Assembly (NCBI GenBank): GCA_937923465.1
Contig: CALDUB010000147.1
Location: forward strand, 1 to 43,124
DNA: 43,124 bases
Direction: 5' to 3'
Source of the DNA: an uncultured Saprospiraceae bacterium
GTDB taxonomy: Bacteria > Bacteroidota > Bacteroidia > Chitinophagales > Saprospiraceae
Shown here piece after piece: positions 1 through 10,500 of this stretch (within the stretch, counting starts at the first letter, position 1; each line of letters begins with the position of its first letter). The notes under the pieces are model-generated. The model saw nothing but the letters and a program-made list of their open reading frames with translations, made no database searches and was not told the origin of the DNA. Made by a program: the position numbers and the translations under genes.

Positions 1-1364
1 GAGTAATTTGTCGTGATTTTCAGATTTTTGATAGGCTTCAAATCTGCAAAAACAGAACCTACAATACGGTTATTATTCCAAGAATAATAAGTCTGCTCAA
101 CTGCGTTAATTGGATTTGCAATATCAGTATCTGCGTAGCGAGAATAAGCATATGTACCGTCTTCTTTGCGCACAGGTGTCGTTGGGTCAATATTAATCGC
201 ACGAATCAATGGCGTATTAAATTGATTGTTTTCCGCTAAAGCATTTCTTGTGAAATTGGTAAAGCTTAAGCGATTTCCAATAGTCAACCAAGACTTAATG
301 TCGTGGTCACCATTAAAACGAGCTGTAAAACGTTCAAAACGAGATTTATTTTCTCCGATATCTACACCTACTATACCTTCTTGCACAGTATAGTTACCTG
401 AGATAAGGTAAGAACTTTTTTCTCCACCACCAGAAAATGTCAACTGGTGTTCCAAACTTGGTGCTACACCAAAAAGTGCATCTTGCCAGTCTGTACCTTC
501 TCCCAATGCCGCAGGATTTGCGAACTCAGGTAAAGGTGTTTGACCTGCAGCAATATAAGACTCATTTTGAATGATAGCATATTCTTCTGCTGTCAACAAG
601 TTTAACTTACGTGCTACAGACTGTAATCCGACAGAGCCGCTGTAACTAATGCGACCTTCTTGATTTTTCTTACCACCTTTTGTCGTAATCAAAATAACAC
701 CATTACCAGCACTTGCACCATAGATGGCAGCACTTGCTGCATCTTTTAATACACTTACTGTTTCGACATCATTTGGATTTAAATAATCCAAACCTTCGAC
801 ACGTAAACCGTCTACAATGTACAAAGGAGAAGCATCATTGATAGTCGAGATACCACGAATACGCGTAAAGGCTGCAGCACCTGGCGAACCAGAGTTTTTA
901 GAAACCAAAACACCTGAAGACTTACCTTGTAAGGCTTGCTGTATAAGTACATTTGACCCTTCAGTCAATTCATCAGTACTGACGACACTAACAGCTCCTG
1001 TGATTTTACTACGCTTCTGAGACCCGTAGCCAATAACAACTACTTCATCTAAAAGAGCAGCATCTGCTGACATCACTAGATTAATCTCTGTACGACCATC
1101 TACCGCGATTGTTTGCGATTTTAATCCAGTATAAGAAAAGTTTAGAGAGGCATCTTTGTTGGGGACAGTTATGCTGTAAGAGCCGTCGAAATCAGTAACG
1201 GTACCAGCAGCTGTTCCTTCAACAAGAATTGTCGCTCCTATAACTCCTTCGCCGTCTTCAGCAGAAGTAACTATTCCTTTTACTTCCATCTGTCCAAAGG
1301 CAGATATGGAAAAGAATAGCAATAACAGCGGAAAAATCTGTTTTAATTTGTACATTTTTACCAT
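1..1364 (-). CDS. SusC/RagA-family TonB-linked outer membrane protein (3' end truncated by window edge)
   Basis: Missing from ORF track because no stop lies in the window. Minus-strand reading gives (MVK)MYKLKQIFPLLLLFFSISAFGQMEVKGIVTSAEDGEGVIGATILVEGTAAGTVTDFDGSYSITVPN (signal peptide + CarboxypepD_reg-like), then the plug motif ALQGKSSGVLVSKNSGSPGAAAFTRIRGISTINDASPLYIVDG and DVETVSVLKDAASAAIYGASAGNGVILITTKGG. Confidence 0.93.
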   Translation of the reverse strand, partial: MVKMYKLKQIFPLLLLFFSISAFGQMEVKGIVTSAEDGEGVIGATILVEGTAAGTVTDFDGSYSITVPNKDASLNFSYTGLKSQTIAVDGRTEINLVMSADAALLDEVVVIGYGSQKRSKITGAVSVVSTDELTEGSNVLIQQALQGKSSGVLVSKNSGSPGAAAFTRIRGISTINDASPLYIVDGLRVEGLDYLNPNDVETVSVLKDAASAAIYGASAGNGVILITTKGGKKNQEGRISYSGSVGLQSVARKLNLLTAEEYAIIQNESYIAAGQTPLPEFANPAALGEGTDWQDALFGVAPSLEHQLTFSGGGEKSSYLISGNYTVQEGIVGVDIGENKSRFERFTARFNGDHDIKSWLTIGNRLSFTNFTRNALAENNQFNTPLIRAINIDPTTPVRKEDGTYAYSRYADTDIANPINAVEQTYYSWNNNRIVGSVFADLKPIKNLKITTNY

Positions 1365-1408
1365 GTTTTGATTAGAATTTACTTTGTGTACTTAATTAAG
1401 TAGTAGTA

Positions 1409-1445
1409 CAATCTTGAGTTATTAATATGTTGATAATCAAGATTG
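1409..1445 (-). promoter_or_regulatory. Inverted repeat in the susC 5' leader (caatcttga...tcaagattg)
   Basis: Perfect 9-bp arms at 1409-1417 and 1437-1445, extendable by ttat/ataa with a 1-nt bulge; about 45-55 nt upstream of the susC start. Confidence 0.4.
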
Positions 1446-1589
1446 CAATTCGCTTTGATTTTCTATTACTCAATTTTTTCGGTTAAAATATTTTTTGTTT
1501 TTGAATGGGGCAATGTCTTAGAAACTGTTTTTTTCGCATTTCTTAGTGAGAATTTGATTTAAGTCATTAAGAAAAGCTAAAATGACAAT

Positions 1590-1615
1590 GACCTCCGGCA
1601 ATAATTGTCGGAGGT
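1590..1615 (-). terminator. Hairpin, possible terminator/3' end of a minus-strand fragment
   Basis: cctccggcaataattgtcggagg: stem of about 9-10 bp with a short AT loop; no strong U-tract. Confidence 0.4.
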
Positions 1616-1642
1616 ACCTGTAGTCCAATTTGCTGTGTTTAT

Positions 1643-1855
1643 TTACTGTTGCTCAGTAAATGCTTCTGCTTTTGCAGAATATACCAACTTGCCTAATGCA
1701 TCAGACACCTGAATTTGTGCTGTTGAATTAAGATTTTGGTTGAATTTTACAACTGTAAACTCCTGAGCGAGAGTTGCTTGTAAAACGAGGATTAACTCGC
1801 TATTGACCACCAGAAAGAAAAGAAGTTGTAAAGTATCTGGATAATCATTTTTTCT
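1643..1855 (-). pseudogene. Possible remnant of a secreted protein C-terminus (T9SS sorting-domain-like)
   Basis: Open minus-strand frame without an obvious start reads ...EFTVVKFNQNLNSTAQIQVSDALGKLVYSAKAEAFTEQQ*. It resembles the first half of a type A sorting domain (xVxDxxGKxV) and stops early, with a hairpin just downstream. Confidence 0.28.
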
Positions 1856-2269
1856 TCAACAGAAAAAGGAAAATAGACCTTGTTTCATTCATAGTTGTAA
1901 TGGTCTGATTTAGACAAATATCTATTCTTTTGTCTCATTTGATGAACAATTTCGAGTATTTGTCTTTTTGAGTAAGAAAATTTGATTGGGAAAGCCAAAA
2001 AAATAATTCTACATTTATCTATTATTTATTACACCTTAGTATATTTTGCGGAATATTTTTTTTAAGCATAATATTGGTTTAACACGTGATTTCCTGACAA
2101 ATGTATTGTTTATTAGTATGAAAAAAGAATATATATATACTGTATTACCTACACAAGTATGAAATTCGGACTGTTTTTACTACGTTAACACTACGACATA
2201 ACTGAATTAATACTACTACATCTGAGAAAAAATCCTTTATTTGTGCAAACATTCATACGAAATAACTTT

Positions 2270-5137
2270 ATGAGACAATTTCTTCTATATTTTATTTTTT
2301 TTACCCAAATTGGATTTGCTCAATCTTCTTTTATCGGAGATTTGCCCATTAATAATTACAGTAAAAAGATATATGACGGTGGCACCCAAAATTGGGATGT
2401 GGCAGTGTCTACTAGTGGCATTATGTACTTTGCAAATAATGAAGGATTACTAAGATACGATGGTGTTTTCTGGAAAAAATATCCAATAAGTAACCAGACG
2501 ATTGTAAGGTCTTTAGCCATTGTAGAAGATAGAATATATGTTGGTGGGCAAGGCGAGTTAGGATATTTTGATACAAAAGAAAATGGTGATTTAGAGTATA
2601 ATTCTTTAATTCAGACGATACCTGAGAAGTATAGAGGATTTAGTGAAGTATGGGATATTATAGTGAAGGATAATGCTATATTATTTAGGACAGAGCGGTA
2701 TATTTTTTATTATCTTAATGAAAGAATGAAGGTGTATGACACAGGAGGACCGATTCATTTTTTAGGGTTAGTAAATGATGAGATTTATGTACATGATGAA
2801 TATAAGGGACTTTTAAAGTTTACAGGAGACAGTTTTATACTTCCTAATTTTACATATAAACCTCCTTCGCCTGTCACGGCATTTTTGCCTTATAATCAAG
2901 ATACAGTTTTAGTGACAACACTAAAGGATGGTGTCTATTTTTTTGATGAAAAGGATTTGACGCCTTTCGAGACACCTCTTGATGCGCTATTTAAAGAAAA
3001 AAGTATTTACTCAGCTTGTCAATTAGTAAATGGGCAGTATGTTTTTGGAATTACTCCTACGGGGTTACTTTTTACGGATACTAAATTTCGTAAGAATAGA
3101 TTTTTAGGTAGAAAAGAGGGGCTACAAAATACAAATGTATTGGCTTTAGCGACTGACTTAGCGGGTAATTTGTGGCTAGGTCTGGACAATGGAATTGATT
3201 ATGTAGAGGTGAATTCCGCCTACACTTATATTTATCCAGACGGCAACTTAGAGGGGACAGGCTATACTGCTACTATTTTTGAAGACAAATTTTATCTAGG
3301 AAATTCTAATGGATTGTATGTGTCTGAATGGAATGACAATGATGAATTTTATACTAAAAAGCCATTTGAAAAGATAAAAAGGACAGACGGACAGATATGG
3401 GGATTACACCAGTCCAATGAGGAGTTATTTTTAGGAATGCATAGTGGTGCTTCTCAGTTGAAAGACGAGAATGCTTTCGAAATTCCAAATTTAAAGGGTG
3501 TTTGGAATTTTTTGCGTTTAGATGAAAATCACATTGTGGCTGGGCATTATCAAGGAATGACGATTTTACGCAAAGAAAATGGAGTATACCGTAAGTATAA
3601 AAAAGTAGAAGGCTTGGCAGAAAGCTCTCGTTTATTAGCGAAGGAAAGCTCACATATACTATGGATGTCGCATCCTTATCGAGGGGTATATCGAGTCGTT
3701 TTGGAAGATAACTACTCAACGAAGAGTGTGACACGATATGGTGTAAGTGATGGTTTGCCTTCTGATAATTTTAACCACACCTTTAAAATAAGAAACGAGG
3801 TTATTTTTGCTGGAGAAACAGGCGTTTATCGATTTGACAAAATAACGATGTCTTTTAAAGCGATGAAAAGCTATAATAAGATATTTCAGGATTATGGACG
3901 AGTAAAAATGCTGAAAGAAGACAGAGAAGGTAATATTTGGTTTATGGCTGGAGAAACCTGTGGTCGATTGACTATTGATGATAATGGTTTGGACATAGAG
4001 GTGAGTTCCGTTATTTTTCCTGAACTCAGCAAAAAACTAGTTGGAGGGTTTGAATTTGTATATCCATATAATCCACAAAATGTATTTTTTGGGTCAGAAA
4101 AGGGCTTTATTCGTTTTGATGCGCAAAAGTATGCAGACTCTGACTTTTCTATTAGTACAAAAATCAGTGAGTTTAGATTGAATAATGAAAATGACAGTTT
4201 ATTATATGCTAGCATAGGACTCGGTGTGAAAAGTAAGGAAATTTCTCTTTCGAGTGATGATAATTCCCTCTATTTTGCTTACTCTGCTAACGCCTACCGA
4301 AATCCAGAAGAGGTTCGTTTTCAAACTAAATTAGAAGGATTTGCTGATAATTGGTCGGATTGGACGGACAGACCAGAGAAGGAGTATATTAATTTAGAAC
4401 ACGGTGATTACACATTTATGGTGCGCGCTCGCAATGCGGCAGGCATCATTTCTGAAGCAGAAAAGGTCTCTTTTTCTATCAGTGCACCTTGGTATCTCAG
4501 TCCATTTGCTTATGTATTGTATGGCTTAGCTATTGTCTCTGCTATCTTTTTTAGTATGAGAAAGCAGTCTAAAAAGTTTGAACAAGAAAAGGTTTCTCTC
4601 CAAAATCAACATGAACAACAAAAGAAAATATTCCGTCAAAAAGTCGAAGATAGTGAGTTAGAGTTAAGTCGTGTAAAGCGTCAAAAACTAGAAACTGAAG
4701 TTGAATTTAAGAACCAAGAATTAGCTTCAGCCACGCTGCACTTGGTGCAAAAGCGAGAAATGTTGGCTGGTTTGAAAAGTGATTTGAGTAAGCTTTTAGG
4801 TAAAATGAGAAATCAAGAAGCGCGTCCACAGGACTTACAAAAGCTGATACGACTGGTAGAGCGAGACTTAGAAAATGACTCTGAGTGGGACCAATTTGCG
4901 CATCACTTTGACCAAGTTCACCAAGGTTTTTTAACTCGTTTAAAAGAAAAATATCCCGTTTTAAGTCCAAATGATTTGAAGCTTTGTGCTTATCTTAGAA
5001 TGAATTTGAGCAGTAAAGAAATAGCGCCGATGATGGCTATTTCTGTGCGTGGAGTAGAGGCAGGTCGGTATCGACTGAGAAAGAAAATTGACTTGCCAAA
5101 TGATGCAAATCTACGAGAGTTGATGATGAATATTTAG
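2270..5137 (+). CDS. Transcriptional regulator with Reg_prop-type beta-propeller, Y_Y_Y domain, TM helix, coiled coil and LuxR-type HTH (no kinase or receiver)
   Basis: ORF 2243..5137; the Met at 2270 gives a better signal peptide (MRQFLLYFIFFTQIGFAQ). Y_Y_Y-like segment RFQTKLEGFADNWSDWTDRPEKEYINLEHGDYTFMVRARNAAG, TM PFAYVLYGLAIVSAIFFSM, C-terminal HTH LSPNDLKLCAYLRMNLSSKEIAPMMAISVRGVEAGRYRLRKKIDL. Confidence 0.9.
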   Translation: MRQFLLYFIFFTQIGFAQSSFIGDLPINNYSKKIYDGGTQNWDVAVSTSGIMYFANNEGLLRYDGVFWKKYPISNQTIVRSLAIVEDRIYVGGQGELGYFDTKENGDLEYNSLIQTIPEKYRGFSEVWDIIVKDNAILFRTERYIFYYLNERMKVYDTGGPIHFLGLVNDEIYVHDEYKGLLKFTGDSFILPNFTYKPPSPVTAFLPYNQDTVLVTTLKDGVYFFDEKDLTPFETPLDALFKEKSIYSACQLVNGQYVFGITPTGLLFTDTKFRKNRFLGRKEGLQNTNVLALATDLAGNLWLGLDNGIDYVEVNSAYTYIYPDGNLEGTGYTATIFEDKFYLGNSNGLYVSEWNDNDEFYTKKPFEKIKRTDGQIWGLHQSNEELFLGMHSGASQLKDENAFEIPNLKGVWNFLRLDENHIVAGHYQGMTILRKENGVYRKYKKVEGLAESSRLLAKESSHILWMSHPYRGVYRVVLEDNYSTKSVTRYGVSDGLPSDNFNHTFKIRNEVIFAGETGVYRFDKITMSFKAMKSYNKIFQDYGRVKMLKEDREGNIWFMAGETCGRLTIDDNGLDIEVSSVIFPELSKKLVGGFEFVYPYNPQNVFFGSEKGFIRFDAQKYADSDFSISTKISEFRLNNENDSLLYASIGLGVKSKEISLSSDDNSLYFAYSANAYRNPEEVRFQTKLEGFADNWSDWTDRPEKEYINLEHGDYTFMVRARNAAGIISEAEKVSFSISAPWYLSPFAYVLYGLAIVSAIFFSMRKQSKKFEQEKVSLQNQHEQQKKIFRQKVEDSELELSRVKRQKLETEVEFKNQELASATLHLVQKREMLAGLKSDLSKLLGKMRNQEARPQDLQKLIRLVERDLENDSEWDQFAHHFDQVHQGFLTRLKEKYPVLSPNDLKLCAYLRMNLSSKEIAPMMAISVRGVEAGRYRLRKKIDLPNDANLRELMMNI

Positions 5138-5438
5138 GTTTGATTACTGCTGTTAAATTAGCCGAAAAAGAGCTTGTTTTTAAATGTTCATATTATGACA
5201 TTTTATTATATTAAAGTATTGATTGTCAGTTACTTATGTGTATTTTTATAATTTGATAAAAAAGCCTAAAAGTCGCCAAAACTGGACATATATTTCTATT
5301 TTTAATACCATAGCATCATTGATTCTAACCGTTTCCTTTTAGAAGGCGACCGTTCCCTAAAAATCATATCTTTCTGTGTTGTTGTTGTCTAACTTGAGTT
5401 TAAGAAAGACTAGATATTAAGACACAACGCACGTAATC

Positions 5439-7430
5439 ATGGAAAAAATTGAGAGAAAACAGTCTGTAATTTCAGATGAAAAGGAGAGTGGTTTTTTAGC
5501 TATTAATTCATTGGGAGAGCTACTTCCAATCATTTTTATCGCCTTCTTTTTTGCCTACTTGATAGGGAGTCAAGCTAGAGTTGATTCTACCACGGTCGTT
5601 TACCCAGAAGCTATAGAAAATCATCAAGCATCTATAGAAAAATTAAAGGAATCTACTACTCTCGAAAAACAAGAAATAGTAAAGAACGAAGAACCACAAG
5701 AAGAGAAAGTCTACATAAACAAATCTCCAGATAACACGGAGGCAAAAGCATCGCGGATTATAGAACGTCCGTCAATTCAAAAAAATATTCCGACAGAAAC
5801 TGAAGAGAATATAGCTCGCCCTTTGTTTCCTAAAGCAAGCCCAAGAGAAGCCTTACCAACGCTCGAAGTTTCTCAACCGATAAAAGAACTTGCGCCTACA
5901 ACAGAAAAATATACATTACTGGAGGAGGACGCTGCTGATGAAATTATTTTAGCGACTAAACCTATAGAAGAAATTATCCTTTCAGAAGGTACTCCAATCA
6001 TCAAAGAGCAGCGGATTGAAACTTTGAAAAGTAAGAGTATTGCGCATTTGGAAGATGTCGAAGTCGAAGTAGCAGAAATGGTTGTCAAACCGAACTGGAC
6101 GCCAAGAACAATGCTATTAGAAGAAAGAGAAGAAGAGGCAGTCGCGGAAGAATTAGCACCAGAAATTAAGGAAGAAAAACAGGAAAAGTCGATTACCTTA
6201 TCTAACTATAATTCATCTGATTTTAAATGGACGGTTAATAATCACAGTCGCGGTATTAAAAAATCTGCCGTGTTTACCAATACGCCAGACGGAAAGGCTG
6301 CTTACTGCCGAACAGATGCAGGGATAGTATTGAAAATTAATGATTTGGCTAATATTGACCCTACTTATGGTGTTTTTGTGGAGAAAAGCGAGGATGGCGA
6401 AGAGTATAATAGTATTGGAGTCATCAATGCTGAAAATGCAAAAGAACTCTTCTATTTTGACTCTGAGTATAGTTTTGACGGGCAGCATCATTATCGCTTT
6501 CGTTCGACAAATATAGAAGGAGAGGAAGTCGAATTCGGAAAAATTTCGGTAATTCGCAGAGCTTCTATTTCTCCGGTTTTATCTCAAATTAATGCTGCTG
6601 GACAGTATAATTTGGTTTTAAATTCTAAATCGATAGAGGTGGTCAATTATGAAATCAAAGAAGCATGGGGAAGTCTAAATGGAGAAAAAGGAATGAAGGC
6701 TTTGGTAGAAGGCGAAAATAGTTTGTCGTTTAATTTAACTGGAGACCCAGGGCTTTATTTTTTAACGATTTCTACCGAAAATCAAGTTTTAGACCTATTG
6801 GTTGAGAAACCTGGAATAAGCCCAGATTTATCCTTTTATGACCAAGATGTGAGTGGAAAGCAATATTTTGGAGGACCTGATACGATGCCTTTTGTTATGG
6901 AAAAGCCAACATTATTAAATTTTGATTTTTATTTGAAAAATGGAAATACTCTTATTTTTAATGAAGGGGAGTATAAGTCCGAGACTGTAAAAATCAAAAA
7001 GGCAAAGATTGGAACACTACCAGAAACATTGCAAGCGCGTCATTCTGATGAAGTGCTTTGGTTTACGGCTTCTTCTAATGTTTCTTACCTGCATCAGAAA
7101 GTGCCTGTTATTTTAGAACACGATGAGCAAGAAATCGCTGCTCAGATTAATATTTTTGCTTCTAAAAATACAATTCGACCGATTAGCCATTTTTCACCAA
7201 ACAAGGATGGTATTCAAGATAACTGGAGAATTCCAGGGATTAAAAGTTGTCCAGATATAGATTTGTTAGTTTTTAATGATTGGGGAAATTTGGTCTACAA
7301 AACAGATAGTGTAACGGAAGATAACATCTGGAATGGCGAAAAAGACGGCAAGGAATCGCCTGCAGGAATGTATTATTATGTGCTTGGAGAGTATGGAGGT
7401 TGGGTACAGTTGGAGCGTGGGTCTATTTAA
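5439..7430 (+). CDS. Membrane-anchored protein with E/K/P-rich linker and gliding-motility-associated C-terminal (CHU_C-like) domain
   Basis: N-terminal TM ELLPIIFIAFFFAYLIGSQ, long charged linker, C-terminus ISHFSPNKDGIQDNWRIPGIKSCPDIDLLVFNDWGNLVYKTDSVTEDNIWNGEKDGKESPAGMYYYVLGE. Confidence 0.8.
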   Translation: MEKIERKQSVISDEKESGFLAINSLGELLPIIFIAFFFAYLIGSQARVDSTTVVYPEAIENHQASIEKLKESTTLEKQEIVKNEEPQEEKVYINKSPDNTEAKASRIIERPSIQKNIPTETEENIARPLFPKASPREALPTLEVSQPIKELAPTTEKYTLLEEDAADEIILATKPIEEIILSEGTPIIKEQRIETLKSKSIAHLEDVEVEVAEMVVKPNWTPRTMLLEEREEEAVAEELAPEIKEEKQEKSITLSNYNSSDFKWTVNNHSRGIKKSAVFTNTPDGKAAYCRTDAGIVLKINDLANIDPTYGVFVEKSEDGEEYNSIGVINAENAKELFYFDSEYSFDGQHHYRFRSTNIEGEEVEFGKISVIRRASISPVLSQINAAGQYNLVLNSKSIEVVNYEIKEAWGSLNGEKGMKALVEGENSLSFNLTGDPGLYFLTISTENQVLDLLVEKPGISPDLSFYDQDVSGKQYFGGPDTMPFVMEKPTLLNFDFYLKNGNTLIFNEGEYKSETVKIKKAKIGTLPETLQARHSDEVLWFTASSNVSYLHQKVPVILEHDEQEIAAQINIFASKNTIRPISHFSPNKDGIQDNWRIPGIKSCPDIDLLVFNDWGNLVYKTDSVTEDNIWNGEKDGKESPAGMYYYVLGEYGGWVQLERGSI

Positions 7431-7457
7431 TTGTCTAATTTTATTGATAGGAAACAG

Positions 7458-7496
7458 AAAGCCTGCTTGAGTGATATCAAGCAGGCTTTTTGTTTT
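7458..7496. terminator. Intrinsic terminator
   Basis: aaagcctgcttga-gtgata-tcaagcaggcttttt: 11+ bp stem with T-tract, following the stop at 7430. Confidence 0.85.
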
Positions 7497-7553
7497 TTAG
7501 ATTAGACTTTTGAAAAACTGTCAAAATTGGCACTAAACTCGTAAGTTTACTTT

Positions 7554-10500
7554 CTATTCAAACACCAAAAATCTCTTCGAGACAGGGCGAAACTCTTCCC
7601 CAATCAGCTGTATAATATAAGTACCTTCTGAATAATCCTTCAAATCTAATTCAAAAGGACTATCTGGTACTTCCTCTAGCTCAATCTCTTTTATGATTTT
7701 ACCCGTCACATTCGCGATTAGAATACTTAGTTTGCCAGTAAAAGAACTTCCAAAACTGATATTCAGTAAATCTGTTCTTTTTAGAGGATTTGGATACAAA
7801 ACTAACCCTTTGTTGTCAAAGTCATAACTTACTGCGACCATATTCGAATAGATAATCGTGCTGTTAGACAAGTTCTTACGAAGACGATAGTAATTCATAC
7901 CTTGAATAGGAGCGGTGTCAAACATGTCGAAAGTTGCGGTCTCTATGCTTCCATTAGACGGATTTTCAATCGTTCTAAATTCTTGGAAACTAATTCCGTC
8001 GAGACTTTTTTCAATTGTAAAAGAGTTGGTTTCGTTGACTCTATTAGCTGCCCAAAATAGAGAAATACCATTGTCTAGAGGAGTCGCCTCTAGGTTAAGA
8101 AAGTTTGGCGCATCGTCCATGAAATTCTCTGAAATCGTAACCGTGTAATCTTCCGTTTCACCAAAATCATAATCTCCACATTCTGGTGCAAAAGCATTTT
8201 GTCTCAATGAAATACGCAAACGCGTATTACCGCTAAGCGCATTTGGAGGAACTGAAAACACCAGATTAGTCTCTAATGCGTCAATATCCGCAGCTATCGT
8301 CGCGACATACTCCGCAATAACTTCTTCTCCATTTTCAAAAGTTTCATTTTGATTGTAATCAATCCATAGTCTCCAGTTTATATCACCGACATAGCCAGCA
8401 AAACCAGCTTTTAGCTTGATGAAATAAAACTGATTAGTAGAAAGAAGAGCTGTTTGGTCTATGTAATTGCCGTATCCATTATCGTTTTCGGATAGATTAT
8501 TAATTCCAGCCAATTTAACCTCTTTAATCCAAAGATTAGAACTGTTCAAACCCTGTGTGTTACAGTAGCCTGTTGGAGGATTTGTCGAACCTACGGTAAA
8601 TTCCTGAATCACATTAGGAGCAGGAGAGTAGACTGAATTACCCGCTTGCGATGCCTGTATCGTCACAACACCTTCGGCACCTGTCAGGGTTACAATGTTT
8701 CCGTTGAGTGTCGCAGGACCACTTAAAATGGTGAATGAAACAGGCAATCCAGAAGACGCGCCTGCCATTAATTCTATCTGAGGACTATCCGTTTGTTGGT
8801 CTGGTATTTCCTGAAAATTAATAGCTTGCTCTAATAAGGTATTCGTAGTGTCAATCGGAGCAAATAAAGCTCTTAAGATACTATTTTGGCTTAGATTTAC
8901 ATTTATTTCATCTTCTGTACTTGAAGAAACACCAATCCAATTTTTAAATTCAAAACCAGGCTTAGCTACTGCTTTTACTGGAATATCTATGCCTGAAAAA
9001 TAGCGACCTGCCCACGAGCTTACGTCGTCTTCTTCATCAATATTCAAAGTACTAAACTCTATCGTGCCCGCGCCCGCAGGTTCAGTAGAAATATTAACTT
9101 CTACCACAGATTGAATTTCTGGAATCGCATTTATATAGTGCTGTTGAAAGAGTTGTGTACGTTGATTTCCGTATGAACGCATGATATCTGCATTGGCATC
9201 TTGGTTGTATAGATTTTGCCAAGTAGCCAATTGTTGTTCTTTTTCTGGTTCATAACTAGCTAAAAATGCATCTATTCGACCATTGATTCTTTCAGAAGTA
9301 AAGAGCACATTTAAGTGGTCAGCAGTTCTATTGATAAAATCATGACGCCAGTTTTCATTTTCCATTAATTTTTGGAAAAGGCGAGAAGACCATTCTGGAT
9401 TAGGATTTTCATAATCCGTTGGGAATAGCAATCTTTCGAAAGAATTGTCCCCAGCATAGCCCGTATTCCAACCTTGCGAAGTGAAAAGCCCAAAGGTGAA
9501 GTCTAAATCGTAAGATAAAAATCTCCATTTTCCGTCAGCTACACGTTCTCTAAATCGGCGATTATTATTACCTGGCCAGTCTTGATTGTCAATAAAAAGA
9601 TTGAAAATACAGTAATCCATAAATTCATCAACATCCACCCAACTTTCTAAAGTTGCATAGTTAGTTGCATCCGCGAAACTATTATCTTCTAAAAAGTCTT
9701 GTAGCGCAAGCCAGTTATCTAAATCTCCTTCTTTTACTTCATCCTTGTTTTCGATGAGGTCAATCTCATCGTCATCTAGGTCAAAATGATTTTTGATGTA
9801 ACGCTTATCTGGACGCTCACGCAGATTATAAATACCCCAATATTCGCCATTTAGATATAAAATTGATTGTCTGTAAGCTTGATAATTAATCTTAGGTGCA
9901 TCAATCAAATCATCCGTATCAGACAAATCACGTATCAAACTAGACGCCGCAGCATCTCTAAAGTTAGTGACAGTCCAGTCGTTTCCACTGTTACGAAGTA
10001 CCAAACCTCTATATTCTGTGAGTTCTTCATCTGGAAAAACAGGGTAGTCAAACTTAGAGTTTCCTAAGCTGCCCTTTGCTTTCAAGGATAAAGATTTTTG
10101 TGCATTACCTGCACTAGATGTACCCGTCAGTTCGGCTTCTACCAATTGATTAAAACCAACAGTACCGTCTGTTTCATAAAATTCAGCGTTGACATTAATT
10201 TCGATGTCTTCTAATATATTTCCAAAAATACCAATAGTCTCATCAAAAAACTCTTCAGGATTACCTGCCACTGCGACAACAGGATAGGCATGAGAAACTC
10301 CAATTAAATAGGTCTCCGTAACAACATTACTCGCTCCCAGTCCTGTCGCAAAAGCACGAGCGCGTAGGGGAGTAGGAGTCGAAAACTCTAAAGGAGTACT
10401 GTAAAGAGTGCTCGTCTCGTCAGGATATGAGCCGTCTGTTGTATAGTAAATTGAAGCAGGATTTGAAGTACTTAAGCTAACGGATACATTTTCGTCGTAA

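Noticed and set aside
817-1020. Plus-strand 67-aa ORF
   Set aside because: Antisense to the clearly coding SusC plug domain; composition is a mirror of that frame.
3354-4970. Minus-strand ORFs 3354-3734, 3892-4215 and 4707-4970
   Set aside because: Antisense to the well-supported regulator CDS; no domain signal.
5873-6491. Minus-strand ORFs within the CHU_C gene
   Set aside because: Antisense shadow ORFs without initiation context or recognisable motifs.
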